Shown here in pieces: positions 22,851 through 35,583 of a stretch of 64,000 nt of DNA. This stretch comes from Bretschneidera sinensis (Eukaryota; Streptophyta; Magnoliopsida; Brassicales; Akaniaceae), in contig CM043700.1 of assembly GCA_023935145.1 (NCBI GenBank), positions 578,001 to 642,000 on the forward strand, written 5' to 3'. The first letter of the stretch is position 1. Every line of letters begins with the position of its first letter. The notes under the pieces were generated by a model. That model had not been told where the DNA came from and did no database searches. It saw only the letters and a program-made list of their open reading frames with translations. Both the position numbers and the translations under genes were made by a program.

Positions 22851-24245
22851 AGGTATATTTAGGTGCGTAAAAGGTAGACAGCTTAAATGCGGGGGATTAA
22901 ACACCTTTCTTGTATCTCACTCCATATAAATTAACCCATCTTCTTTTTTTCAATAGATGAATATAAAGTAATCCATCTTCCCACTCCATATAAACTAACC
23001 CATCTGCTCTAAAAACCAATTTTTACAAATACTTAAAACAAAAAACAAGTGGTTTCTTTTTTCATACAAAAGCAACAAAACAAATGATTGTTTAAATGGT
23101 TTAACTTTTAAAGAATAAATAAAATACTCATTTAAAAAATAAATAAAAAAATTAACTCCATCACAAAAGAGCATACAAAATTACAGAAAGCAAATACAAA
23201 CATCTAATACCATCTCAACCACAAAAGAAAGCAAGAACACACAAATTTCATAGCACACACATTTATAAACACATATTTCCCCATAAATATATTGGATCCA
23301 CCCTCAATAGAAAATATCACACAAACAGGATAGGATGGAATCCCAAAACCAAAAGACAGAGAGAGAAAAAGATGTAAAAGGAGTTACCTAGTGGTTGGAC
23401 GACGAGGCTGAATCAGCTTGGAGGATGATACTTGAATCAATATGAAGGACGGTGGTTGAATCTGAGGAAAAATCAGTGATAAGTGAACTAAGGATGAAAT
23501 ACAGAGAAATTAAAAAATAGAGAGAGACAAATAGAGAACGAAGAAAGAGAAAGAAAAAGTCGCATACCTTAAATCACCAGAAATCATCAGCAAATTAAGT
23601 GTCATTGACAAAAATTGTAGGACGCCGCTTTTGTCAAGCGTCGAAAGGCTTTGGTAGCAGATGAAGCTTGCGATTTCTTCACAGCAAGGGTGGGTGAAGA
23701 GAGTCTAAATGGGTTTCTTCAGGTGTGGGTTTATGTGGACGGTGACAAAATGGGTCAAGAGGATGGTAACAGTGACGGCACCAGTAAAGTGGACGGTGAC
23801 AAAATGGGTGATGGTAACGAAGAGAGGGGAGATGGGTTTCTGTTTCAGTTCATGGTGACAGAGTGTTAGATGAGAGAGAAGCTGAGCTGGGTAAGGAGGA
23901 GTGGGTTTCACAGTGAGCTTTTGGGTAAAGAGGATGGCGAGAGTGGAGAGATGCAGAAGAGAGAGAATGGAGAGATGCGAGAGAGAGAGATGAGACTCGC
24001 AAAAGAGAGAAAACACTTGATGGAGAGCAGTGTTTAGGTGCTGCAAAATTGAAAACGAACACAGAAACCTTCAATCGGGAGTTTTGTAAAATTAGTGTTA
24101 GAACACTGAAATAATGAAAATTCTTTTTAAAAACTGTTTTTTAAAATTGGTAGCCAAACATTAAAATTAAGGTTTGAAAACTGTTTTTGGATTTTAAACA
24201 TTGAAAAAGGTTTTTAAAAACCCTTTTCAAATATACCATAATTAT

Positions 24246-24620
24246 TTTGAACGTAATTATTATTTTAATTAAAATTTTTAAAAAATTACCGTTTTTAAAA
24301 AAAAATTAGACAATTATAATTACCGTATGTTAGTCCAATGAAGCGAAACCGAACTCACTCACTGACCGGGGATAAAAAGATACATTTTTTTTGTTCGTAA
24401 CCACTTCATATTTTGTCCCCTCCCCTGTATTTCCACGAGAAGAAAAAGCGAAAAAGGAAAAAACGTAACGTCCCAACTTACACGTCAAAATCAAAAACTG
24501 ACTTCTAAATCACGCAGTTACATTATTATCATTTGCATTTCAGTGGGGGAGAAAGAGAGACGGAGAAGAGAGGGAAATAGCTAGAAAAGAGAGAGAGACA
24601 GCGAGAATCTGGTGGGGAAA
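24246..24620 (+). promoter_or_regulatory. Short promoter and 5' leader of EXO70A1
   Basis: Only 375 bases lie between the proposed Harbinger copy A end and the EXO70A1 start codon. The last 80 bases are purine-rich (GAGAGA tracts) and are the likely 5' UTR. No unambiguous TATA box was assigned. Confidence 0.5.
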
Positions 24621-27600
24621 ATGGGGGTGCCCCAAGCTATGGAGGCGCTAAGCGAGAGAGCAGTGTTTGTGAGAGAGTCACTGCACAAGAGCCAGACCAT
24701 CACCGACGGCATGGTCGCCATTCTCGGCTCATTCGACCACCGCCTCTCAGCTCTCGAGACCGCCATGCGACCCACTCAGGTCCCCCCTGTCTGCTCACTC
24801 ATATTTCTCATATCACGCACACACAGAGACACAGAGAGTTCCAATTTCACTTTTTTTAATGAGTTTTTTCGTTACGATTTACGTCGATTAAGCAATCTAA
24901 ATAATGCTGCGTTACTGTTTGTTTGTTGTTTCTTTATCTGTGCAGTATATTTCCTTTGTTTTTTTGTTAATGTAATGATCCTAATGAGATCTGGCTGTTT
25001 TTTTGTTTATTATAACACATACATTTTGGATTTAAATCAGAGGAGGCTTGGGTTTTGGTTGTTTATCGTGTTTTTTGCTTTGGTTTTGGTTGTTGGTAGT
25101 TAAGAACGCATTCGATTAGGAGAGCGCATGAGAATATCGATAAGACATTGAAGGCAGCCGAGGTTATATTGGCCCAATTCGACCTTACGCGTAAGGTTGG
25201 TTTCTCTGTCCTTTTCTTGTTTGATTGGTGTTATATGACACTTTTATCATATAATTCAGTGTTCAATAGTGTGGCTTTCTATTTGAGATACACAGTAGAT
25301 TTAAGTTTAACATGTGCTCCTCAACACTGATTTTCTTGTCAATTTAAATATTTAGGCAGAAGCTAAAATACTGAGAGGGCCGCATGAGGATCTAGAAAGC
25401 TACCTAGAAGCAATTGATCAGCTGAGAAGCAACATCAAGTTTTTCAGCAACAGTAAAGGTTTTAAAAGTAGTGATGGTGTGCTTAATCATGCCAATAACT
25501 TACTTGCAAAAGCTATCTCAAAGCTAGAAGACGAGTTCAGACAGCTACTAACGAATTACAGGTAGGCTTTTTGTATTGATTTTAGTTAATGCTTTATTTA
25601 TGTCTTATCAGGGAGAAAATTTTCGCAGTGCGTTTGTGAAATTACCTTTCATTGATTATCGTCTATACTGTATAACTTGATCAGTACCTTATTAATCAAC
25701 TAACTTTATTCACTCTTTTTCCTTCTCTCTCTCTCCATTTTCTCTCTGTTTGTTTGTCTATTGTCTCTCACTCGCTTTGAAACATTTTATTGAATGCGCA
25801 ACTTATAACCAACTAAGGGTACTTCTGTTTTTTTTCTTCTCTTTAGTGAAGTAGGAGTGTTCCTCATTTTCAAGTTTGTCATGCTTGATAAATGCCTTAA
25901 ATTCTGGAGAAACTTTTACTATGTGGTATCAGGTTCAATAGTGTTGTTTTCAATATATGCCTGCTAGTAAGTTACATCCTTTTAAATTTCAGCAAACCTG
26001 TTGAACCTGATCGTCTCTTTGATTGCCTTCCCAAATCTCTTCGGCCATCATCAGAATCATCTGGGCAGAAAGATGATTCTGCTAGCAAGAGTCATTCTGA
26101 TCACCAAAATAAGAGCTTAGAAAATGCTGTTTATACTACTCCAACTCTCATTCCACCCAGGGTTCTGCCATTGCTGCATGATTTAGCCCAACAAATGGTT
26201 CAAGCTGGCCACCAGCAACAGCTATTTAGAATCTACAGGTGAATATTTCTCTGTTTCTATTTTGTTCTTCCACTTAGTTTGATACTGATGGTATTGGTAA
26301 TTCCCTTCTTAGTAAGTGTAGTTTTTGGCTGGAACACTTAGAGAGAGATCTGGAAAATGTTTGCTGCTGACCAATTAACTAAGGAATGACCAATCAGTGA
26401 CCAGAGCTATGCAATTGGAAAAGAGTCCTTGGTTTTTTAATGAGATCTATATTTTCCCTTGTCTTATGGTGTAGATTGGAAATATAATACCCATAGCATC
26501 CAAATTTGATAATCTTCAATATTGTGGTGTGGTGATGCTCAACTAATTTAAGCGACAAATTTCCCAGTCTTTATAACCTTTGTGCTTGACTTTCTGTAAT
26601 TAGTTCAATGCAAAACTTTGCCATGGTGGACATATTACCTTTTGAATACATATTAATTGTTGAATCCCGAAAACAAAATAGGGAAGGATGTTTCATTTTT
26701 ATAGGAAGGATCACATGTTACTCTCTTATATGCAAGTAAATAAGAAAAAGTTCATTTCGGTTTTGTAAGCATTTATTTGGACCCTGAAATAATAAATACC
26801 AATCATTACTCGTTCTAAATGCTAGGGACACACGTGCTTCAGTTTTGGAACAGAGCCTCAGGAAATTAGGTGTGGAGAGACTTAGTAAAGATGATGTCCA
26901 GAGAATGCAGTGGGAGGTTTTGGAGGCTAAGATTGGGAATTGGATACACTACATGCGGATTTCTGTAAGGATTTATGTGAATTTCTGCTTGCTTGATGGC
27001 AGTTGTGTCTCTTCAACTTATTCTAATGCTTGATACAGGTCAAATTGCTGTTTGCTGGGGAAAAGAAAATATGTGACCAGATACTTGAAGGCTTCGATTC
27101 TCTCAGGGACCAATGTTTTGCTGAAGTCACTGCAAACAGTGTGGCTGTGCTCCTTAGTTTTGGAGAGGCTATTGCCAAAAGCAAGAGATCGCCCGAAAAA
27201 TTATTTGTTCTATTAGACATGTATGAGATAATGAGAGAACTTCAGCCAGAGGTATGATAATTTTGCAAGTTGCATGGACACTAACATGATTAGTTGATTA
27301 CTAAACTTTCTGGAATACAGTTAGTTCATTCATTTAGCTAGATATTTTATGTTTCTTTTAATATTTTTAAGCAAATGCCTGTTGTAACTCATAGTCGGTG
27401 CATAAATCCTGTTGTGTTTGAGTGTCTGGGTAACAAATCATTTGAATTATTGATGCGCACACAACGTCAATAATTTTGTCTCGGCTTAGAATTATGCTAA
27501 ACATAGATGCTGACTGGTTTGTCTGCTTTGCTGGTGAAAACTGCCGAATATAACTTCCAGAAATTAAAATAAAACATTCTTTTTAAAGTTCACCAATCTG

Positions 27601-30600
27601 CTCAAATGCCAATTAATAATTTGATTTACCTGCCATATTTTTTTAATTTACTCAAGAAACGAACTTGGTCTTCCTGCCCACTTTGAAGCATTGGTAAGGA
27701 TATACCCTTGCCCACTTTGTGGTCAGGTTTGAGGCGTGTGTGTGGGTTTTAACAATGAAAAAAGAAAAAAGAAATGAACTTAATCAATATATGCTCTTTA
27801 CTTTTTATTTTTATTTTTATTTTTATAATATTAGTTTACCATTAATTGATGACCTCAATTGTAGTTGGTTGTGAAATATATGATTAACTTTAAAGATCAT
27901 GGGTTGTCCCCTTAGAAGTTTGATGATCTGTGTTCCATCTTTCATATTTTCGCTTCTGCAATGGTGCATGCTGCTATGTACTTTTGACTACTACTCTGAG
28001 CACATGACTAAATTAATTTATAATACCATAAATGGAACTTTTTAAATGGTGAAATTTTGTGGTCCTTTCTCACCTATTGCGCTTTGAGTGTCTCTCTGGA
28101 TGATATATGGGTATCATGTTTTATGGGTAACTTAATGATGCTATGATGTTGGTTCAATGTCTTAATAGAAGGTGAGCTCTGGTTTCTTGAAAATTTAACA
28201 ACAATTTTGGAAGAGGTCTGGGAATGCATTGAGATTTTGAAAATATACCATGAATAAAATTCAGAAAATGATTGGTTGAATCAATTTAAGGCCAATAATG
28301 AACCTTTCCTTAGGATACTTTGTTGCAGGAAGCATGCAGAAGAGATGGCTAGGGAGATAAACTCATTAAAGCAGGAATGTGGCTTCAAATATAGATGGGT
28401 GCTATGGAAAATTAATTGGGCAGGAATAAAGCCAAATTCAAAATTCACATCAAGGGAACAGGAACTCTTATAAAACTTGCAAATGGACCTCTAGATGTTA
28501 CTTTATTGTTGTGGATTGATAAAATGCAAATGGACCCCAAGAATCTAGGAGACGTGAAACAAGAACATTTATGTTGTGATGGAACTGGTAGTGTTAGTGA
28601 GCTCGATAGTATCTAAGTAAATGATGGTAGGCAAAAAAAAATATTATGGGAACAGATGCACATTGATTAATATAACTTTGAAACTGATATTCTCTTTCCT
28701 TTTCCTCCCTCTCCACTGGGTGCAGAATGAATCAATTTTTGGAAGCAAAGCTTGCCTCGAAATGCGGGAATCTGCACTGAGTTTGACAAAGCGTCTAGCT
28801 CAGACAGCCCAAGAGACCTTTGCTGATTTTGAAGAAGCAGTTGAAAAAGATGCCACAAAAACTGCTGTACTGGATGGAACTGTACATCCTTTGACTAGCT
28901 ATGTGATAAACTACGTGAAATTCCTATTTGAGTAAGTTGCTTGCAACTTCTTATTGCTAGTTTCTTTTTTTCAGTGAATCTTTTCATTTTATCTTAATTC
29001 TAATATTCTTTCTTCAGTCTGATGGGTTTTTGATTTTCTACGGGTGGTCATAGGTTGCAATCGTTAACCTTGTAGCCCTCGTGAAATGATTCAACTTACA
29101 GTAAAATTTTGTATCGTGTTGCATTTGAGTAGTGTATCTTTCTGTTTTGCTGACTGTACTTCTTGCTTAGTAAATTTTAGCATATTGTCTTCTTGCTCAT
29201 TGTCCTGACAGGCTGTTTTCGCCTTGATTGATTCTTTTTATATTCTTTACTTTATGTTTTTAAGTTTGGCATTTCAGTGATTTCATTTCATTCTACTTCT
29301 GAAAAAAAAGTAACTCCATTTCATTCTATGCTCCTTGTTATAGCATTTACTTTCTTCTCTTTAAGCGCACCCGCACACCCCCCCCCCCCCCCCCCCCCCG
29401 CCTTTTTTTTATTTTTTATTTTCTTGTTCCCATTATAAATTTGCTTCTGCTGCAGTTGCCTTACCTATGTTACAATAACTATGCCAACGTTATGCATCTG
29501 ACGTTGTTTATGCCAACATCATGCATCTGAATCTTGCCATTCAATTTGCACAGCTATGAATCAACACTGAAGCAACTTTTTCAAGAGTTTGACAATAGTG
29601 ATCCAGATGCTCAGTTGGCATCTGTAACTACAACAATTATGCAGGCTCTACAGAATAATTTGGATGGCAAATCCAAGCAGTATAAAGATCCTGGATTGAC
29701 TCAATTATTTCTTATGAACAATATCCACTATATAGTGAGATCTGTGCGGAGGTTGGTTTTATCTTCAGCTTGTTTAATGGAAAATGTAATGATCAACTAT
29801 ACATGCTATGATGTGGCTTTAATGTCTATTTACAGGTCAGAAGCAAAGGATTTGTTGGGGGATGACTGGGTGCAAATACATCGAAGAATTGTTCAGCAGC
29901 ATGCAAATCAGTATAAGAGGGTTTCCTGGGCCAAGGTTTTGTTCTCTGACTTTATGTGTATCACATTATCTTTGATTTCTCTTGATGATCTTTGAAGCGT
30001 TTCCAGCATTCGTCATATTTTCTTTAAAATATTTGGAAGTTACTGAGCTTGTTCGGTTCATTCTTCTGACATCCTGATTTTGTTTGAATATAGAATCAAT
30101 TTTTTAAATCCTTGCCTCTTCCTACCTGTTATATGCTCTCTCTCTCTCTCTGGAATTTGTTTTTTAACTTCTTTTCATTTTGTTTATGGTTCTATCTATA
30201 GCCATAGGGAAACTGCCAGAAGTCGTGAGAAATTATTGTTTCATGGATTTTTGCTATAATCCTGCTTTAAGTCTTTCAAATTGCATTTCTAACTTCTCTT
30301 TACTAGCTCTAGGACTGATAGAAATTATCAAATCCAAAACAATATTAATAGTTTGGTGTTACAAAACTTTTGTTGGGCCATTGAGTTTTAGTACCATGCT
30401 AATTTGGTTGTGTTTTAGATCTGCAGATTCTGCAATGTCTCTCTGTTCAGGGCCTTGCTTCATCAGGTGGTAGTGGTCCCGGAGGTGATTCAGGCAGTAG
30501 TGTGTCAAGAGCAATGATAAAAGATAGGTTTAAAACTTTCAATGTTCAGTTTGAAGAGCTTCATCAAAGGCAATCACAGTGGACAGTTCCTGACAGCGAG

Positions 30601-30916
30601 TTGCGTGAGTCCTTGAGGCTGGCTGTTGCTGAAGTCCTCTTACCTGCCTATAGATCTTTCATTAAACGTTTTGGGCATGTCTTCTCATTCTTGAATTATT
30701 TTTTCTGCCTTTTCCTTCTTTTTTGTTTTCTACTTCTATCTAAAAAGCATTTATCCCTTCCACTTCATTTATGTAAACAAGTTTCTTTTGTGTTTCAGGC
30801 CATTGATCGAGAGTGGGAAAAACCATCAGAAGTATATAAGATATTCTCCTGAGGATCTTGAGCGCATGCTAAATGAATTCTTCGAGGGTAAAGCATGGAA
30901 TGAACCAAAGCGATAA
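24621..30916 (+). CDS. EXO70A1: EXO70A1-type exocyst subunit
   Basis: Eleven exons: 24621-24779, 25100-25195, 25356-25561, 25993-26238, 26826-26964, 27039-27251, 28726-28931, 29554-29751, 29836-29935, 30427-30674, 30799-30916. They give 642 aa, against 638 for Arabidopsis EXO70A1. The protein is the membrane-targeting subunit of the exocyst, which tethers secretory vesicles at the plasma membrane. The N-terminal coiled-coil region has AHENIDKTLKAAEVILAQFD and GPHEDLESYLEAIDQLR. The Exo70 C-terminal domain includes LTKRLAQTAQETFADFEEAV, SYVINYVKFLFDYEST, HRRIVQQHANQYKR and QFEELHQRQSQWTVPD, then YIRYSPEDLERML near the end. All frames join cleanly. The last intron (30675-30798) is GC-AG with donor TTTGG|GCATGT; the neighbouring GT would shift the conserved C terminus. 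The A1 clade is inferred from motif identity. The gene is intact although flanked by two Harbinger copies. Confidence 0.95.
29378..29399. repeat. Poly-C run of 22 in EXO70A1 intron 7
   Basis: Twenty-two consecutive C residues lie in the intron between exons 7 and 8, preceded by GCACCCGCACA. On the minus strand this is a poly-G run, matching in kind the tract at 22811. Confidence 0.92.
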
Positions 30917-31307
30917 ATATTTGCAAAAATGTGTATTCTTTGTTATTCGATAGTTTATTCATAACACAATGATAAGGTCAAACAATAGCCCAGGTGATAT
31001 ATTCATTTTTCTCCGCATGATAAGGTCTAATTGAGATGATGAAATGACCAAAATGCCCATTGCACATTTTTTTCCTTCTCCTAGGCCTCTTCTCCAATAG
31101 AGCTTAATCTTTTCTTTCCCTCTCAGATTCTTTCTCTCTTACAAAAGGCAAAAAACATTTATTGTTATTTTTTTTCTCATTTTTTTCCTCAAAAAAATCT
31201 AAAAGATCTATAGACTAATCAATTTAATTTTTTCCTAAACAATTTTTTTCCTCAATTCAAGACTATATTATAAGGTGTTCTTTTGTGAAAAAGCTAATTG
31301 CATGTTT
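30917..31307. other. EXO70A1 3' flank
   Basis: It holds the EXO70A1 3' UTR and pyrimidine-rich DNA up to the proposed left tip of Harbinger copy B. No gene is seen. Confidence 0.55.
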
Positions 31308-32519
31308 CGGTATGATTTTCGATTTTGTTTTTTCAAAAATGAAAATAAATTTTTTTTTGATGTTTTTCTTTAAAAAAACATATTTAGATAATTTGAATTA
31401 GAAAACATGTTTAGAAATCTGTAACTCGAAAACAGTTTTCAAAATAGAAAATGATGAAAAGTTTTTGGATAATTTATTTTGGAAATTGTTTTGAAAATAG
31501 AAAATTATTTGGATACATTCTTTGGCAACTGTTTTCGGTTTTTGCTTTAATTTTAAAATCTATTTCATGTCTCAATTATACTAAATATATTAAGCACACA
31601 CCAAATATTTTAAAATAGCTAATAATATTTTTTCCCATAATTTCAATATTTTATGCCATATAATAGTTCTCTTATTGAAAATAATAAGATGGTTGATTAC
31701 AATTTTAATATAACAATCATGGATCAAATATAACTTTCCCTTTCCCCTCTCTATGTCACGTATATTTGTTTCTTAAATAAATTCTCAAAAATTAAAATAA
31801 GAAATATAGCTTTCACAATTTGATAAAATGAGAATAAACAACCTATCATTTGTCTTGCAAAATGGTTTAATATATTAAACATGACATACTTTTCTTATTC
31901 AAAATAAGATAATTGATGATAACTTTAATATAACAACAATCATAGATTAAATATAAGTTTTACAATTTGATAAAATAATAATGAACAACCCACAATTCTT
32001 GCGAAAAGGTAATGGGTTGCAAGAAAATCTTTGCCAAAATTTTCTCAAGGAATTTCAACCATAGTTGTCTCTGAGTTCCACCGAGATCCTATCAGGGACA
32101 ATAATGAAGACATCATCCTATATTCATTTCGAAACATCAAAAATTTATATTTAAGATGCTTAAGGTTGAATTTTTGCCTATTCCTATTAGACATTTCATC
32201 TGCTATATGATGTCATACTTGATTTGTAAATGTTCACATGTTAAGGTTGCCATTTTGAAACTCTATCTACCATCAATTGGACAAAAGTTGTTGTCGCCTC
32301 AACTGTCCAATTTGATTGGTTTACCATTCTTACACTTTATAAGTCAAATATTATATCAATATGTGAATTGTTTTCCTGAGAACAACGAAAAAATTTAGTA
32401 ACTAAATAACTAAAATAAACACTAATAAGAATATTAATCAGTTATAGAAATATACTTACGTGAAGTTAAATTAACTAACTCTTACCGATAAATCACAACA
32501 TTCTCATCATATATACAAT

Positions 32520-35500
32520 CAAATACCAAAACACTATGCCACATTCAATTTGTGATAAGCTCACGAAATGTAGCCATAGTTATTGCACATGCATTAGACA
32601 AATCAACTTCATGATTATTTGCAATTATGCTTGACCCCCCTCCACTTTTCACTTCATGCCCTTCTACTTCCCATTCATTAAATAATTGATCACTTTGAGA
32701 ATAATGACATACAAAATTATGTGCAACACAACAAACAACAACTATGAGAGGTTGTTTAGTGGGCTTAAATCTAGACAACTTTGGAAAGTGCACCTTCCAA
32801 ACCCCAAAGTAACGTTCTATAACATTGCGTAGAGAAGAGTGTCTAAAGTTAAAAGTTCGCTATAACCCGTTAGTTAATGTATTCTATCTTGATATTCATT
32901 TAAGTGATAACGTTTACCTATAGACGGTGGAAGAAACCCGATTGGACATGGATAACCCGAATCCCCCAAATAACTCACCTATATGTCATATAAATTCTCT
33001 TAGTACATATCAAACAATTAATTTATAATACACACTTATTACTAAAGTATATTTACCATTAGTAGACCAAGGAAATTTAACTGATGATAGAGTTAAGGTG
33101 TCTAAAAAGACTCGGGAATCATTAGCCGTACCTTCCTATACACCATATGATGAGTACTTGAAAATACACTAATACTTGGTGATTTATCGGTTTTATTTGT
33201 GGGAAATTAGGTTTAAATCTTACATTTTTACTTAATTGTCTTAAAAAATGTGTTTTTCGGTATCATGGTATTTTCAGGTCGCAGGTGCTTAAAAATAATA
33301 TTTGGATGAAAAAAGGATATTGGAAAGAAAATTCGGAACGTCTAGGATCAAACGGTTCGAAAATCGAAATTAGAATGAGAGAGATGATGTCATTTTATCA
33401 AAGGAAAATAGTTGAATTCGAAGAAGGATGTGTACCGCAGCATGGTCTGTTCCCTGGAGTTTGGCTGGGGATGTCTGCTACACGGGCCGCGACATAATTT
33501 CTTGAGCCTTTTCCCGTATAGCTGGAGAGAGCAATAATAATAAAAAAAAACCCTAATGAATATTGTGAGCCAGCCTCCATATATATAGTGGCTTTACTTG
33601 TGTTACACTTTTTCCTATTTTGTGTCATATTTCCTTTTAGTTACTTTTCTATTTCATGTTTTCTTAGTAGTAGAAGTATTTCCCATTTCAATGTCTTTCC
33701 TTTTCCTATGCTGCACTTTTTCCTATTTTGTGTTATATTTCATTTTATTTACTTTCCTATTTCATGTTTTTCTAGTAGTAGAAGTATTTTCCATTTCAGT
33801 GTCTTTCCTTTTCCTAGAAAGAATAGTATTATTGTACTTTTCTTTTTCTTTTTTAGGAGTTTGCCTATATAAGGCCGGTTGCCTTTGCCTTGTAAGAAGA
33901 ACAGATTTTTCGTAAACAAAAAAAAAAAAAAAAGAGAGAAGAGAAAATTGGAAAGAACATAGCTGCTATTGATGATCAAAGAGATTCATCTGCATAAAAG
34001 ACTCTTCAAGATTATTGCTGTTCGCTTTCATTCTTCATTCTTCATTCTTCCCATCTTTCATGTCTTTGAATATTTATTTTGTTTTTAATTTTAGGATTAT
34101 GTCTAGCTAATTTTATTTTTGGTTAAGGGTGATTTCAAAGCCCTAGACATGATTTTGTGATTGAATATTCATAGATTATTATCCATATTTCTAATAAAAT
34201 TGTTTATGTTCTTCCATAAGAATTGTTTATGATTATTATTTTATTTTATTCGAGGTGGCCAGCCAAATGAAATAGGATAATTATCTATTGCTAGGTTAAG
34301 AATCTTAATCCGTAATTGTCTTGAATTTCTAATCAATGGTAGCAATTAGTAATCACTGATGATGAGATATTTTCGTGTGATTATTATATGGAACATAACT
34401 CAAGATAAATGAATCGAGCTTATGCGTTTGTTTCTTGGACCAACCTATCTTTCTTAACCTAATGCTTTTATTAAATTAAATTTAGAGACCTTATTCTAGG
34501 TTATTTAATAGATAGATGTTAAGTAAAGAGTTTGTTTTACTTAACGACAAACTAAGGAAAGATTGGAGGCAATAGAGCTTATTATTATCTACGGTTGGTA
34601 ATTTTATTTGGAATTTGGAGATAACTCTGATATTGATTCATCATTTCATGTGAAGTGGTGAAAAATGATCATTTGACCCGTTTACTCATTATTATTACAA
34701 ATTTTATTCAATTTTGAATCATATTTTAGTTGTCTTTCATTATTCGTAATTTTTAGTTAATCATTTAAAAAAAACCCAATTAGTTTATTAAGTTGTTTTG
34801 AATTTAATTTAGTTTAATTATTTATATTTTTTCTTTTAACAATTAAGTGTTTAATTGAATTAATTTACAATCCTCTGTGGGAAATGACCTTTGCTTTCCA
34901 TTATATTTCATATGATAATTTTTAGAACAAAGAATTAATTTACACACCTGTTTTTTGGCGTGCCACCATACATATGTGAATTTTATATCGAATGAACATT
35001 CACGCATCACATTTTATGTCACAACCAATTTTCTACCTCTATAATTAGTAATTTTTTTTTTCTATTGTAGCCCATGCACTTATGTGTATTACATCAATTG
35101 CTCCAACATATTTCTAGTTCCAATAAAATATTTATGATTAAAATCAGTTTGGTATGATATATTATATATCATATAAAATAAGAAACTAATCATAAACCAT
35201 ATGGTACATTACTTTAATATATTGATAAAATCTTCAATCATTTTTTAATTTGAGGAGGCATTATATAGTTGTTTGATGGACGAATGATATGTTTTGCAAA
35301 ATTGTTCAGTGCTCTCATTAGCGTTTTAAAATGTCGAATAATTGTTTCTAATGAGTGTTGAAATCGATTAGTTACAATTCTCTGTCTTACATTATGTCAC
35401 ACCACAAACAAGAAAATGACAATTTTTTCTTTTATTGTGACTCTCTTAAAGTCTTATATATAATTATATTGTTTCAATGTGTTACATAATTGAATAATGT

Positions 35501-35557
35501 TGCCTTATCTATGCAAACAATTCATAAACTACCTACGAACGACCATTTAACAATTCG
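32520..35557 (-). pseudogene. Harbinger transposase remnant, copy B
   Basis: The C-terminal exon (32520-32990) reads KPTKQPLIVVVCCVAHNFV and SQSDQLFNEWEVEGHEV, both parallel to copy A. The middle exon is split at 33147/34971 by the LTR-like insertion. N-terminal exon remnants lie at about 35240-35557. Frameshifts and stops are frequent (for example around the RHSSLRNVIERCFG equivalent at 32800-32900). No full catalytic domain can be made. Confidence 0.8.
33148..34965 (+). mobile_element. Solo LTR-like element (1818 bp) with 5-bp target duplication CCATA
   Basis: The element starts TGATGAGTACTTG and ends GTGCCA, so it has TG...CA tips. It is flanked by CCATA at 33143-33147 and again at 34966-34970. 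The interrupted transposase sequence resumes exactly after the second CCATA. Inside, GCCTATATAAGGCCGG (about 33862-33877) looks like an LTR TATA box. The 3' end TTTTTTGGCG is reminiscent of Ty3/gypsy LTR tails, but the lineage is not certain. No gag-pol genes are present, which fits a solo LTR left by LTR-LTR recombination. A non-LTR interpretation is less likely. Confidence 0.75.
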
Positions 35558-35560
35558 TCG

Positions 35561-35581
35561 AAGTATGCACCAACTCTAACA
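35561..35581 (-). repeat. Orphan copia LTR tip (21 bp)
   Basis: The minus strand reads TGTTAGAGTTGGTGCATACTT, identical to the LTR start of copia copies 1 and 2 apart from one or two bases. It lies exactly at the point where Harbinger copy B breaks off and is followed two bases later by CACTA. No other part of the LTR is present. Confidence 0.75.
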
Positions 35582-35583
35582 AG

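Larger units (their letters stand above)
17034..24245 (-). mobile_element. PIF/Harbinger-like DNA transposon, copy A
   Basis: The element carries the two PIF/Harbinger genes in the same orientation, a DDE_4-type transposase (17879-19288) and a Myb/SANT-like protein (19669-20706). The proposed left tip is GCATGTTTGATAACAGTTTTCAG after TTA. The right tip, read inward on the minus strand from 24245, is GGTATATTTGAAAAGGGTTTTT after TAA. The two tips resemble each other only moderately, so the ends are tentative; TTA/TAA is the usual target of this superfamily. The region 20716-24245 would be the 5' leader of the Myb gene. Both genes are damaged, so the copy is not autonomous now. Confidence 0.7.
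20716..24245. other. Noncoding part of Harbinger copy A, upstream of its Myb gene
   Basis: No recognisable gene. It contains a TA tract (20926-20965) and a poly-G tract (22811-22833). A pyrimidine-rich stretch on the minus strand (about 23880-24010) looks like a transcribed leader. At 23620-23650 the sequence GACGCCGCTTTTGTCAAGCG resembles subterminal repeats of CACTA elements, but no paired end was found. Confidence 0.5.
31308..35557 (-). mobile_element. PIF/Harbinger-like transposon, copy B, truncated and interrupted
   Basis: Homologous to copy A and in the same orientation. The left tip near 31308 (GCATGTTTCGGTATGATTTTC) and the following AT-rich arm (AACTCGAAAACAG, AGCACACACCAAATA) align with 17040-17330. 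Transposase remnants follow. The element stops abruptly at about 35557 inside transposase exon 1, so the Myb gene and right end are missing. A 1.8-kb LTR-like element (33148-34965) sits inside it. It is more decayed than copy A. Confidence 0.75.

Noticed and set aside
23705..24074. Ser/Leu/His-rich minus-strand ORFs
   Set aside because: They reflect a GA/CT-rich leader stretch; no recognisable domain.
28276..28616. Open frames within EXO70A1 intron 6
   Set aside because: They have no family match and lie between two exons that join cleanly without them.
33588..33915. Phe/Ser-rich ORFs inside the LTR-like element
   Set aside because: They come from repeated TTTCCTATTTTGTG-type DNA in the LTR; low complexity and no homology.
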